Origin: Tolypothrix sp. PCC 7910 | GTDB taxonomy: Bacteria > Cyanobacteriota > Cyanobacteriia > Cyanobacteriales > Nostocaceae | DNA length: 64,000 bases | Direction of reading: 5' to 3' | Assembly (NCBI RefSeq): GCF_011769525.1 | Contig: NZ_CP050440.1 | Span: forward strand, 3,907,501 to 3,971,500 | In this document: in pieces, positions 48,123 through 56,859 of the stretch | How the letters are laid out: every line of letters begins with the position of its first letter | Position numbering within the stretch: position 1 is the first letter of the stretch | Translations under genes and position numbers: made by a program | The notes under the pieces: generated by a model | Seen by the model: the letters and a program-made list of their open reading frames with translations, nothing else | Told to the model about the DNA's origin: nothing | Database searches by the model: none

Positions 48123-50726
48123 ATGCACATTAATATATATTTATTGATTGGTCGTAAATATTGGAAAAAAATACACACTCGTGTAATTGTCATCATAATT
48201 GGTATATTGTTAGGGTTATTTTTAACTCTATTGCCTGTTGCTGCTCATAATTATTCACAACCATTAACGGTTCAACAATTATCAAATTCAGCACAACAAG
48301 AACAACAAGGTAGGCAATATTACGAAGCTGGGCAGTTTGGGGAAGCTATCAAAATTTGGCAGCAGGTTTTACAGATTTATCAGTCCCAAAAAGACGAGCT
48401 TAACCAAGCTAGAGTTCTTAATAACCTCTCATTGAGTTATCAACAATTAGGGCAGTGGTTGGAAGCTAAACAAGCAATTTATAGTAGTTTAGAATTATTA
48501 GATACAAAAGGCGATCGCACTACAGACAAGTTAAATGTCCTCGCTCAAGCTTTGAATACCCAAGGCAGTTTAGAATTAGCAATTGGAAAGTCTGAAACGG
48601 CGCTAGCAATTTGGCAACAAGCAACCGCTACCTATACTAAGGCAGATAATGAGATAGGAGTAATTCGGAGTTTAATTAACCAATCTCAGGCTTTGAAGAC
48701 TTTAGGCTTATATCGTCGCGCCTTATCTACTCTGATTCAGGTAAACGACATCCTGCAGAAACAGCCTGATTCTGCAATCAAAACTGCTGGATTACGCAGC
48801 TTGGGTTCTAGTCTACGTTTAGTCGGGAATTTGACACAAGCACAGCAAGTTTTACAACAAAGTTTAGCGATCGCACAAAAATTACAGTCTCCCTTAGATA
48901 TTAGTGCGGCGTTCATCGACTTGGGAAATGTGGCTCGGGCAAACCAAGATGCTGACTCGGCTTTGGGTTTCTATCAACAGGCTACGGCGATCGCACCCTC
49001 GCCAATTTTGAAAATGCGATCGCAATTGAACCAACTGAGCATTTTAATTGAGCAGAAAAAATGGGCTTTGGCACAAACTCTCTGGAGCCAAATTCAACCG
49101 CAGCTAGCTAATTTACCTCCCAGCCGTGCGTCGATTTACGCTCAACTGAACTTAGTTCAAAGTTTAATTCGCCTCCAACAGGCAAATCTTTCAGATGCTC
49201 CCACAATGGAAAGCATTGGTAAATTGCTGGCAAATAATCTGCAACAAGCAAAAACTTTGGGAGATAAACAAGCAGAAGCTTACGCATTAGGTAAACTAGG
49301 TAGGCTTTACGAACATACTCAGCAATGGGCAATTGCTCAAGAACTTACCCAGCAAGCGCTTGTACTGGCACAAGCTATTAATACACCAGAAATTGCTTAT
49401 CGTTGGCAATGGCAATTAGGGCGACTTTTGAAAAAACAGGGAGATGAAACCGGAGCGATTGCAGCCTATACTCAAGCTGTAAATACTCTCCAATCCTTGA
49501 GAAGTGATTTGGTGGCGATTGATCCAGATGTGCAGTTTAGTTTTCGGGAAAGTGTAGAGCCAGTCTATCGAGAACTAGTCAGCTTACTTCTCAAACCTGG
49601 AAACTCCCAACCTAGTCAAAAAGCTATCATTCAGGCGCGTCAAGTGATTGAGTCTTTACAGCTAGCGGAACTCGATGACTTTCTCCGCGAAGCTTGTTTG
49701 GATAAAAAATATGCTCAAATCGATCAATTAGATCCTCAAGCCGCAATCATCTATCCAATTATTTTGACAGATAGATTAGAAGTGATTCTCAGCTTGCCAA
49801 AACAACCACTACAACACTATGCCACTGTTTTGCCGGAGGAGCAGCTGGAAACTATTGTAGAAAAACTGCGGAAAAAATTAGTTATTCGTTCCAAGCAAGA
49901 CTTTCTGCCATTATCTAAACAAATTTATGATTGGTTGATTCGTCCAGCAGAAAGCGAACTAGTCAAAAGTGGCATTAAAACTTTAGTTTTTGTTCCAGAT
50001 GGTGTTTTCCGAAATATTCCCTTAGCTGCTTTGCACGATGGGAAGCAATTTGTCATTGAAAAATATAGTATTGCTTTGACACCCAGTTTACAATTACTAC
50101 CTCCTAAACGCTTGCTACATCGCAACTTTAAAGTACTGGGTGCTGGGTTAACTCAAGCTAGACAAGGCTTTTCTCCCTTAGAGTATGTAGAAGAAGAATT
50201 AAAGAAAATCAAATCGGAAGTACCCAGCACAGTGCTGTTAAATGAGGACTTTACCAGCAAAAATCTCAAAACCTACTTAAAATCTTCTTTCTTTCCCATC
50301 GTTCATATTGCCACCCACGGTAAATTTAGCTCGAAGGCAATAGAAACCTTTATTTTGGCGTGGGATGAACAAATCAGAATTAATGAATTAGATAATTTAC
50401 TCCAGATACCCGAACAGAAAAAGCGAGAATCTGTAGAACTTTTGGTTCTCAGCGCTTGTGAAACCGCAACAGGCGATAAGCGTGCAGCTTTAGGTTTAGC
50501 AGGAATAGCCGTTAGAGCCGGAGCTAACAGCACTCTAGCAACATTATGGGCTGTTAACGATGAAGCTACAGCCAATTTGATGCGTTATTTTTACAAATAC
50601 TTAAGCAACAGCCAAGAAGGTAAAGCCGAAGCCTTACGTCGTTCTCAGCTAGCTCTTTTAAAAGATCCGCTATACGAGCATCCAGTTTACTGGGCACCGT
50701 ATATTTTAGTGGGGAACTGGCTTTAG
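48123..50726 (+). CDS. TPR-CHAT domain protein (caspase-like protease)
   Basis: Protein of 867 residues. A hydrophobic segment (about 21-41) is a signal anchor; TPR-like helical repeats fill about 55-470; the CHAT domain is about 560-867. The catalytic dyad is complete: His732 in HIATHG and Cys779 in LSACETATGD. CHAT proteases are clostripain/caspase relatives, some of which act in bacterial cell-death or Craspase-type defence, but most TPR-CHAT proteins of cyanobacteria have no assigned role. The N-terminal anchor suggests a membrane or periplasmic location. Confidence 0.9.
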   Translation: MHINIYLLIGRKYWKKIHTRVIVIIIGILLGLFLTLLPVAAHNYSQPLTVQQLSNSAQQEQQGRQYYEAGQFGEAIKIWQQVLQIYQSQKDELNQARVLNNLSLSYQQLGQWLEAKQAIYSSLELLDTKGDRTTDKLNVLAQALNTQGSLELAIGKSETALAIWQQATATYTKADNEIGVIRSLINQSQALKTLGLYRRALSTLIQVNDILQKQPDSAIKTAGLRSLGSSLRLVGNLTQAQQVLQQSLAIAQKLQSPLDISAAFIDLGNVARANQDADSALGFYQQATAIAPSPILKMRSQLNQLSILIEQKKWALAQTLWSQIQPQLANLPPSRASIYAQLNLVQSLIRLQQANLSDAPTMESIGKLLANNLQQAKTLGDKQAEAYALGKLGRLYEHTQQWAIAQELTQQALVLAQAINTPEIAYRWQWQLGRLLKKQGDETGAIAAYTQAVNTLQSLRSDLVAIDPDVQFSFRESVEPVYRELVSLLLKPGNSQPSQKAIIQARQVIESLQLAELDDFLREACLDKKYAQIDQLDPQAAIIYPIILTDRLEVILSLPKQPLQHYATVLPEEQLETIVEKLRKKLVIRSKQDFLPLSKQIYDWLIRPAESELVKSGIKTLVFVPDGVFRNIPLAALHDGKQFVIEKYSIALTPSLQLLPPKRLLHRNFKVLGAGLTQARQGFSPLEYVEEELKKIKSEVPSTVLLNEDFTSKNLKTYLKSSFFPIVHIATHGKFSSKAIETFILAWDEQIRINELDNLLQIPEQKKRESVELLVLSACETATGDKRAALGLAGIAVRAGANSTLATLWAVNDEATANLMRYFYKYLSNSQEGKAEALRRSQLALLKDPLYEHPVYWAPYILVGNWL

Positions 50727-50765
50727 GGATGAGGCAAGGGGGCACAAGGGAGATGAGAGAGAAAT

Positions 50766-50820
50766 TCCAATTACCCATTACCAATTACCAATTACCCATT
50801 CCCTATGCCCATTGCCCATT
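50766..50820. repeat. Degenerate heptamer repeat array (TTACCCA/TTACCAA/ATTGCCC)
   Basis: Tandem heptamers of related sequence follow the CHAT gene. Part of the family seen at 27165 on the other strand (ATTACCC). Confidence 0.8.
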
Positions 50821-50902
50821 TTCAAGCTAGAGCTAAGAAACTGGAACTTAATTCTTAAACCTGTAAGTTAAAATAGTAGCAATTAGTTATGCTTGAAGCC
50901 CA

Positions 50903-51163
50903 ATGAATATCAACATTGATATACCTGATGAGGTGCGCGTTTATCTTGAGGCACAAGTAATGACAGGTGCTTATAACAGTATTGGCGAATATTTTTTAGA
51001 TTTAGTGCAGCAAGACCAAAAACGCAAGGCACAAGCAAAATTGGTAGATCTTTTACTCGAAGGTATTGATTCTCAAGGACAGGAAGTCACGCCAGAATAT
51101 TGGCAAAATTTGCGTTCTACCGTTTTAGGTGAGAACAGTATAGAAAATCCGAACGACGCATGA
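50903..51163 (+). CDS. ParD-like antitoxin
   Basis: Protein of 86 residues with a ribbon-helix-helix N-terminus (MNINIDIPDEVRVYLEAQV, then a turn and second helix to about 40) and a polar, probably toxin-binding C-terminus. It overlaps the toxin gene by four bases (ATGA), the classic translational coupling of type II modules. The RHH antitoxin would bind its own promoter and repress the pair, which is known for the family. Confidence 0.85.
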   Translation: MNINIDIPDEVRVYLEAQVMTGAYNSIGEYFLDLVQQDQKRKAQAKLVDLLLEGIDSQGQEVTPEYWQNLRSTVLGENSIENPNDA

Positions 51164-51492
51164 ACTATCGGTTAATTGTCAAAGATCGGGCAACGCAAGA
51201 TTTGCGACAGTTGGCAAATTATATATTGGTCAATGGTAATGCTGATGTAGCTGTTAAATTTTTAAATGCTGCGGAATTGACTTTTGAACAATTGGTAAAA
51301 ACCCCTGGTATGGGAAAATTAACACAGTTGCTGGTGTCAAGATTGGGTGAAATCAGACAATGGCGCATCAAAGATTTTAAGGATTATCTAATTTTCTATC
51401 GTATCCAAGATACAACTGTTGAGATCCTGCGGGTATTTCATGGAGCAAGAGATTTAGCAGATGTACTTAGCGAATTAGACGAGGAATTTTAA
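51160..51492 (+). CDS. RelE/ParE-family toxin
   Basis: Protein of 110 residues of the RelE/ParE superfamily: YRLIVKDRATQDLRQLANYIL helix and LGEIRQWRIKDFKDYLIFYRI strands, ending with VEILRVFHGARDL. With a ParD-like antitoxin upstream, it is more likely a ParE-type gyrase poison than a ribosome-dependent RNase, but target residues cannot decide. It ends 53 bp before the left end of an insertion sequence. Confidence 0.85.
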   Translation: MNYRLIVKDRATQDLRQLANYILVNGNADVAVKFLNAAELTFEQLVKTPGMGKLTQLLVSRLGEIRQWRIKDFKDYLIFYRIQDTTVEILRVFHGARDLADVLSELDEEF

Positions 51493-51545
51493 ACCAAAAT
51501 AAAAACCTCCTGCATACCAATGCCCCCTTCGGGTGAATCCTTCGG

Positions 51546-52719
51546 CAGGGTGGTTTCATACAAACAGAGAAAAATAATAATGATTCATAGGGGGAAATAA
51601 AACATTTACAACAGGCGAAGTATGAATCTGCTCGAGCAGTTGCAACAAGTTCCAGACTATCGGCATATCCGAGGACGAAGACACGAGCTATGGTTAGTTT
51701 TGTTGTTAATATTACTAGGAGCAATGACGGGGTACTGGGGTTATCGACCACTGGAGGACTTTACTAAGGTACATCGGCAAAGCTTGATTCAAATGTTAGA
51801 ACTGACAGATGATATTAAGTTTCCTTCATACTCGACATTCCGACGGGTACTAAAAACCATCGATTTTCAGCCATTAACAGACTTATTTAATACTTGGGCA
51901 TTGGCGATCGCCTCACCAAAACCAGAGGAAAGATTAGCAGTTGATGCTAAGAGCATTCGTTGCACACTGACAGATTATAGTCAGTCATATCAGAACTTTA
52001 TCTCGGTTGTGTCAGTATTTAGTCACCAACGTGGTGTTGTTGTCCAGATGCAAGCATTTGCTAATAAACAAGTCAGCGAAGTCGCAGTTGTGCAACAGTT
52101 AATATCTGAGTTTACAGATTCTAGCGTCATGTTTACCCTGGATGCTCTGCACTGTCAAAAAAAACAGTATCGTTGATTATCAATACAGATAATGATTATT
52201 TGATTGGATTGAAGGAAAACCAGCCTAAACTCTACAAAATGGCTCAAACTCAATTCCTTCAATCACCTCCACTCAGTTGTGCCACAGCTATTGATTCGGG
52301 GCATTCCAGAATTGTCAAACGCACTTGCCAAGTATTTGCAGTTCCCGAATCACTTCAAAATCAATGGGCTGGACTCAAAACATTTGTTGTTGTCGAGCGT
52401 CAGGGTGAACGCGATCGCCAACCATTTCACGAATATCAGTTTTACATTTGTAGTCAACATCTCGAAGCTCAACAATTGCTTGCTGATACTCAAGGACACT
52501 GGGGAATTGAAAATCGACTACACTGGGTCAAAGATGTGACATTTTCCGAAGATTTTCCACTGCGTCGTGGTGGCAATGCTCCTGTCAATTGGGCAATTTT
52601 GCACACCTTTTTCATTACGATCGCCAGATTTTTTGGTTTCCGAACTATCCCTCAAGCACAACGTGCCTTATCCAACCAACTCCAAAAGGTTTTTTCTCTG
52701 TTTGTATGAAACCACCCTG
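51546..52719 (+). mobile_element. ISAs1-family insertion sequence, copy 1
   Basis: A 1174-bp element bounded by inverted repeats CAGGGTGGTTTCATACAAAC at the left and its complement at the right, extending to about 29 bp. It carries one transposase reading frame split in two. Its proteins and length match copy 2 at 60724-61897 exactly. Direct 19-bp repeats (CTTCGGGTGAATCCTTCGG) flank it at 51527-51545 and 52720-52738, longer than the 8-10 bp usual for the family. Confidence 0.93.
51622..52709 (+). CDS. ISAs1-family transposase, split at an A8 run (possible programmed frameshift)
   Basis: DDE transposase in two overlapping frames. The first (51622-52176, 184 residues) has the first Asp in AVDAKSIR and the second in TLDALHC. 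The second (52173-52709, 178 residues) contains NDYLIGLKENQPKL and the Glu in HWGIENRLHWVKD. At 52157-52164 is a run of eight A. A -1 shift there gives HCQKKTVSLIINTDNDYL, an unbroken protein of about 362 residues, the normal family length. Both copies in the window have the same split. Confidence 0.85.
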
Positions 52720-52828
52720 CTTCGGGTGAATCCTTCGGATACGCTACGCGAGCGCAGTCGCCTGCGGAGGGAAACCCTCCCGCAGCGCTTTCTCACCATG
52801 CCCCATTCCCAATGCCCAATGCCCTAAA
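52720..52828. repeat. Dispersed GC-rich palindrome and CAATGCC heptamers
   Basis: To the right of IS copy 1 a GC-rich stretch contains TGCGGAGGG/CCCTCCCGCA hairpin arms (about 52762-52783), followed by CCCAATG heptamers up to the GTPase gene. No gene. Confidence 0.6.
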
Positions 52829-52875
52829 ATAATAAACAGCATTTAGTTTGGCATCTATCTGCCGTTTTTATACCA

Positions 52876-54237
52876 ATGACTGAGCAACGTGATGCTGATT
52901 CATTGTCAGCAGATTCTCAGCAGTTAAGTGAAAGCAATAGCACAGAGTCGCAAAATCTACCTGCGGTGCAACCTGCTGATGATTCTTGGAAAAACCGGAT
53001 TGCTGATGTTTGGCGCAAAGCAACACCGCGCCTAGATAAGCTACTACCCGTAGATGATGTAGCACAGAAGGTTGTGCAATGGTTTAGTGTTAGCGAAACC
53101 CAGATTGCGGAAATTTTGGAGACGGTTCGCGCTGAACTGCCAACTACAGAAGCTTTGTTAATTGGTAAACCCCAAGCGGGGAAAAGTTCCATTGTGCGGG
53201 GATTGACAGGGGTTTCTGCGGAAATAGTTGGGCAAGGATTTCGCCCCCATACTCAACATACAGAGCGTTACGCCTATCCTTCCGATGAGCTACCATTGCT
53301 AATTTTCACGGATACCGTAGGGCTGGGAGATGTCAAACAAGATACTCAAGCAATTATTAGCGAATTGATTGGCGATTTAGAACAATCCAGCCGCAGCGCC
53401 AGAGTTTTGATTCTGACGGTGAAAATTAACGATTTTGCTACGGATACATTACGTCAAATTGCCCAAGATTTACGTCAGCAGTATCCAGATATCCCTTGTT
53501 TGTTGGCGGTGACTTGTTTGCATGAGGTTTATCCGTCGGAAATAGCCGATCATCCAGATTACCCGCCAAATTATGAGGAAATTAATCGCGCCTTTGAAGC
53601 AATTCAAGAGGATTTTGCCAAGGTGTGCGATCGCTCTGTTCTCATTGACTTTACTTTAGAAGAAGACGGTTACAACCCGGTATTCTATGGCTTAGAAGCT
53701 TTGCGAGATAACTTAGCCGAACTACTTCCCGAAGCTGAAGCCAAAGCAATTTATCAATTATTGGATCGAGAAGAGGCTGGTAAGCAATTAGGTAATCTCT
53801 ACCGCGATACAGGACGGCGTTACATTTTACCGTTTGCAATTATGGCAGCAACCCTCGCAGCCGTACCATTACCATTTGCAACTATGCCCGTGCTGACGGC
53901 GTTACAAGTATCTATGGTAACTGCTTTAGGTAACTTATACGGGCAAACTTTGACCCCATCCCAAGCAGGGGGAGTTGTCAGTGCGATCGCAGGTGGTTTT
54001 CTCGCCCAAGCCATAGCAAGAGAACTAATCAAATTTATCCCCGGTTTCGGTAGCGTGATTGCTGCATCCTGGGCTGCTGCATACACTTGGTCACTTGGCG
54101 AAACAGCTTGTGTATACTTTGGTGACTTAATGGGTGGAAAGAAACCCGATCCGAAGAAAATTCAATCTGTAATGCAAGAAGCTTTCAAAGTGGCACAAGA
54201 ACGGTTTAAGGGAATTAAGGAAGTTCGTAATTCGTAG
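52876..54237 (+). CDS. Dynamin/YcjF-like GTPase with hydrophobic C-terminus
   Basis: Protein of 453 residues. A disordered acidic N-terminus (1-40) precedes a GTPase domain with Walker A GKPQAGKSS (97-105), switch II DTVGLGD (146-152) and AVTCLHE (about 213-219), where the usual NKxD guanine motif is absent. The C-terminal 310-400 is made of hydrophobic helices resembling DUF697/YcjF. The protein is probably a membrane-associated GTPase; family function is unknown. The last codons, KEVRNS, come from a TTCGTAA repeat that continues downstream. Confidence 0.8.
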   Translation: MTEQRDADSLSADSQQLSESNSTESQNLPAVQPADDSWKNRIADVWRKATPRLDKLLPVDDVAQKVVQWFSVSETQIAEILETVRAELPTTEALLIGKPQAGKSSIVRGLTGVSAEIVGQGFRPHTQHTERYAYPSDELPLLIFTDTVGLGDVKQDTQAIISELIGDLEQSSRSARVLILTVKINDFATDTLRQIAQDLRQQYPDIPCLLAVTCLHEVYPSEIADHPDYPPNYEEINRAFEAIQEDFAKVCDRSVLIDFTLEEDGYNPVFYGLEALRDNLAELLPEAEAKAIYQLLDREEAGKQLGNLYRDTGRRYILPFAIMAATLAAVPLPFATMPVLTALQVSMVTALGNLYGQTLTPSQAGGVVSAIAGGFLAQAIARELIKFIPGFGSVIAASWAAAYTWSLGETACVYFGDLMGGKKPDPKKIQSVMQEAFKVAQERFKGIKEVRNS

Positions 54238-54253
54238 TTCGTAATTCGTAATT
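54224..54253. repeat. TTCGTAA/TTCGTAG repeat through the GTPase stop codon
   Basis: Short tandem units of TTCGTAA and TTCGTAG with AT spacers start inside the gene and continue past the TAG. Confidence 0.75.
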
Positions 54254-54284
54254 AAAAGTCCAAGCTTATAGATTTATTCTCTCT

Positions 54285-54341
54285 TCCCATTACCCATTAC
54301 CCATTACCTAATCCCCAGTCCCCAGTCCCCAATCCCCATTA
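54285..54341. repeat. Heptanucleotide arrays (CCCATTA)n and (CCCCAGT)n
   Basis: Two adjoining arrays fill the space between the convergent GTPase and aldo-keto reductase genes. Both unit types recur elsewhere in the window. Confidence 0.9.
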
Positions 54342-55319
54342 CGTCGTCTGAAAAATATTTTGTACCATTTTTTTATCTGATTTAGCTGCAGCTTGATCGA
54401 GTGCAGCTATTTCGCCAGAGTCTAACAGCCAACCTAAAGCACCGATATTCTCTTGCGCTTGTTGGAGATTCTTTGCGCCAGGAATGGGGATAGTTCCTTT
54501 GCTCATGCACCAGTTAATTGCTATTTGTGACATAGTTTTATTTCTTGATTCTGCCACTGCTTTTAAACAAGCTAAAAGCGGGTCAATTCCTGGTAATAAT
54601 TGTCTGAATAATAAACCACGGATGCCTTTAGGAAATGGGCCTGTTTTTGAATATTTTCCTGTTAATAAACCCAATCCTAAAGGACTATAGGCAATTAATT
54701 TAATGCCTAAATCATCGCAAACTTGCTTCATGTGGAGTTGCGTTACTGGATATGTGGAGAGTAGCGAGTATTGAACTTGCAGAGTTGCGATCGCAACTCC
54801 TCGTTCGGTAAATTTTTGATGCACGCGTTGCAGACGCTTAGGCCCGTAATTAGATAATCCTACAGCTTTGACTAATCCTTGCTCATAAAGGTCAGCTAGT
54901 CCATCTAATAACCTTTCTTCTTGCCAAGGTGCATAGTTTGCTGTAGACCAATGCATCTGCACTAAGTCTACATTTTTTCCTAACCTTTGAGCAGAAGCTT
55001 TGCCAGCTTGTACCATTGACTGACGCGTCCATCTCCAGGGATAAGCAGCCAGCTTGGTAGCAATGCAAATCTTTTCGGCGTTGATACCCTGATATTCTCG
55101 AGCAAATTTTCCTAGCAGTATCTCACTGCGTCCCTTGAGTTTTCCAGTTCCGTAAGAATCACCTGTATCAAATAAGGTTACACCGTTACTCACACAAAGG
55201 TTAAAAACAGCTTGCAACTGCTCATCCATACTTTGATCGTATCCCCAGAGCAGCTGGTTTCCCCATGCCCAAGTTCCACAACCCATTGTTGGGAGTGATA
55301 ATTCCTGGCTAATGTGCAT
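54339..55319 (-). CDS. Aldo-keto reductase
   Basis: NADPH-dependent TIM-barrel oxidoreductase of 326 residues. The tetrad is complete: Asp51 (FDTGDSYG), Tyr56, Lys89 (ATKL) and His123 (QMHWS). LSNYGPKRLQ and GAKNLQQAQENIGALGW (cofactor site) are also present. The physiological substrate is unknown. The protein ends over an adjoining repeat array; its 5' end faces the lipoprotein nuclease gene across a 221-bp divergent region. Confidence 0.93.
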   Translation of the reverse strand: MHISQELSLPTMGCGTWAWGNQLLWGYDQSMDEQLQAVFNLCVSNGVTLFDTGDSYGTGKLKGRSEILLGKFAREYQGINAEKICIATKLAAYPWRWTRQSMVQAGKASAQRLGKNVDLVQMHWSTANYAPWQEERLLDGLADLYEQGLVKAVGLSNYGPKRLQRVHQKFTERGVAIATLQVQYSLLSTYPVTQLHMKQVCDDLGIKLIAYSPLGLGLLTGKYSKTGPFPKGIRGLLFRQLLPGIDPLLACLKAVAESRNKTMSQIAINWCMSKGTIPIPGAKNLQQAQENIGALGWLLDSGEIAALDQAAAKSDKKMVQNIFQTT

Positions 55320-55460
55320 ATTGACTCACTGTAGATTTCCTGAAAACAAGGTTGCTCAAAGTTCATTATCAGATAATTTCGGAACGCAATACCTCGGTTA
55401 ACGGGGAAAAGGGTAAGGGTAAATTTCATCCTTTTTCCATTTAGGTTTCCCCCTTTAAAC

Positions 55461-55482
55461 GAGACGCGATGAATCGCGTCTC
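55461..55482. repeat. GAGACGCGAT palindrome in a divergent promoter region
   Basis: GAGACGCGAT and ATCGCGTCTC pair around GA. It is a typical dispersed Nostocales palindrome located between the divergent aldo-keto reductase and nuclease genes. Confidence 0.7.
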
Positions 55483-55540
55483 TACAAGTTTTGACTTCGG
55501 CGTGCGGTGCTAGTATTATCCTCCAAAGGTAATTTGGTGC

Positions 55541-56113
55541 ATGACAATGCGGAAGTTAAATAAACAAGCACTAATTTGGTTGTGTGCAGGAATTATTATT
55601 TTGGGTTTGATGGGGTGCGATCGCCTTTTCCCTCCTTCTGGGGATGCTGTTGAGCGTGTCAGCGATGGTGATACCCTAACCGTTAAAGACCCTAATGGTA
55701 ACAAATTCAGCGTCCGCTTTGCCTGCATGGATGCGCCAGAAGTACCACATACCAATAAGGAAAAGCAAAGTAAACGCGCCAGCGATCGCAATCAATTTAC
55801 CTGGGGTGCAAAAGCGCAGGAACGCTTACAGCAGTTGGTTAAGCAAGGAGGCGATCGCGTAACTTTGAATATTACCGATAGCGATCGCTATGGTAGAAAG
55901 GTAGCGGAAGTTCGCTTAAAAGATGGTACGTTTGTGCAACAAGTTTTACTGCGGGAAGGACTGGCGAAGGTGTATCGTCCTTATTTAAATAAATGTCCGA
56001 GTAAAGATTTAGTGCAACAAGCGGAAGCGGAAGCGCAGCAACAAAAGCGCGGGATTTGGGGTGATGCGAAGTTTGTTAATCCTTGGGAATATCGGAGTTT
56101 AAGTAAGCTGTAA
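55541..56113 (+). CDS. Thermonuclease-family (SNase-like) lipoprotein
   Basis: Protein of 190 residues. A lipoprotein signal ends in LMGC (Cys26), so it is lipid-anchored outside the cytoplasm. Residues 36-190 form an SNase/OB-fold nuclease with VSDGDTLTV, VRFACMDAPE, DRYGRKVAEV and LREGLAKVYRPY, which include the usual Arg, Asp and Glu positions. Such proteins degrade extracellular DNA or RNA. The gene stands alone within the island between the two insertion sequences. Confidence 0.9.
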   Translation: MTMRKLNKQALIWLCAGIIILGLMGCDRLFPPSGDAVERVSDGDTLTVKDPNGNKFSVRFACMDAPEVPHTNKEKQSKRASDRNQFTWGAKAQERLQQLVKQGGDRVTLNITDSDRYGRKVAEVRLKDGTFVQQVLLREGLAKVYRPYLNKCPSKDLVQQAEAEAQQQKRGIWGDAKFVNPWEYRSLSKL

Positions 56114-56145
56114 TTTGTAATTGGTAATTAAGAAATTAATATTCA

Positions 56146-56175
56146 GTAGGGTGTGTTATGCCGTAGGCTAACGCA
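56146..56175. repeat. GGTGTGTTA/TAACGCACC hairpin repeat
   Basis: Imperfect inverted repeat with GGTGTGTTA and CTAACGCACC arms, the common dispersed type, after the nuclease gene. Confidence 0.6.
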
Positions 56176-56229
56176 CCTTGAAGAACCGCACCACAGTTAA
56201 GCTACGAATATTCACTGCCTTCTGCCTTC

Positions 56230-56577
56230 TCAATACAGACCTAGAATTGTAGACAATGCCAATGCTAATTGCTCTATATAACTATCATCTAAATGACCAA
56301 TGACTCTGATGATTCGGGATTTATCAATAGCTCGAATTTGCTCGCAAAGTATTACGGAGTCTTGGTTTAATCCAGCAACTCCTGAAGGAACAAATACATG
56401 AGATGGTAAAAGAGCGCGTCGAATTTTAGATGTAAAAGGTGCAATTATTGTGTGAGGGCTAACAGAATTAGCTTGGTCAATTTGTAGAATCACAACAGGT
56501 CTAATTCCTGCTTGTTCCGTACCTATTACTGGATTTAGATCGCAAAAAATCACATCTCCTCGCCTAATTTCTACCAC
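56230..56577 (-). CDS. MazF/PemK-family toxin
   Basis: Protein of 115 residues: RRGDVIFCDLNPVIGTEQAG and RPVVILQ open the SH3-like barrel, then IAPFTSK and VILCEQIRAIDKSRI. These are the standard MazF segments; the family cuts RNA at specific triplets to pentamers. The ATG overlaps the antitoxin stop by seven bases. Confidence 0.93.
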   Translation of the reverse strand: MVEIRRGDVIFCDLNPVIGTEQAGIRPVVILQIDQANSVSPHTIIAPFTSKIRRALLPSHVFVPSGVAGLNQDSVILCEQIRAIDKSRIIRVIGHLDDSYIEQLALALSTILGLY

Positions 56578-56801
56578 TTAATTTCCCCACGAGCTAAACG
56601 ATTCTCATAGTCTTCTAAATTAGATAAGTAGTCAGAAAAGTCTGATTCTAATAAATCTAAAGCTTCCCTAGATTGAAGCCAGGATGAAGTGTCTTTGTTG
56701 CCATATTTCCAAACTAGGAAGTCTATAAAATCACTCACCTCTTGAACTAGAGAATCTGGAAGTAGGCGAATCTTGGCAATGGTTTCATCATGTACAGTCA
56801 T
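56571..56801 (-). CDS. DUF2281-type antitoxin
   Basis: Protein of 76 residues. LPDSLVQEVSDFIDFLVWKYG is the DUF2281/VapB-like helix pattern and the acidic C-terminus (LEDYENRLARGEIKW) probably wraps the toxin. It overlaps the MazF-type gene and precedes it, as in other type II modules. Confidence 0.85.
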   Translation of the reverse strand: MTVHDETIAKIRLLPDSLVQEVSDFIDFLVWKYGNKDTSSWLQSREALDLLESDFSDYLSNLEDYENRLARGEIKW

Positions 56802-56859
56802 AAGGTCTGCCTTTTTGTTGTGATTCTATTTTTACGATACTCTGTGGTAGCAACATCTT

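Noticed and set aside
48123-50726. TPR-CHAT protein as effector of a Craspase-type CRISPR system
   Set aside because: No Cas7-11 or other CRISPR genes nearby; the N-terminal membrane anchor also differs from Craspase TPR-CHAT.
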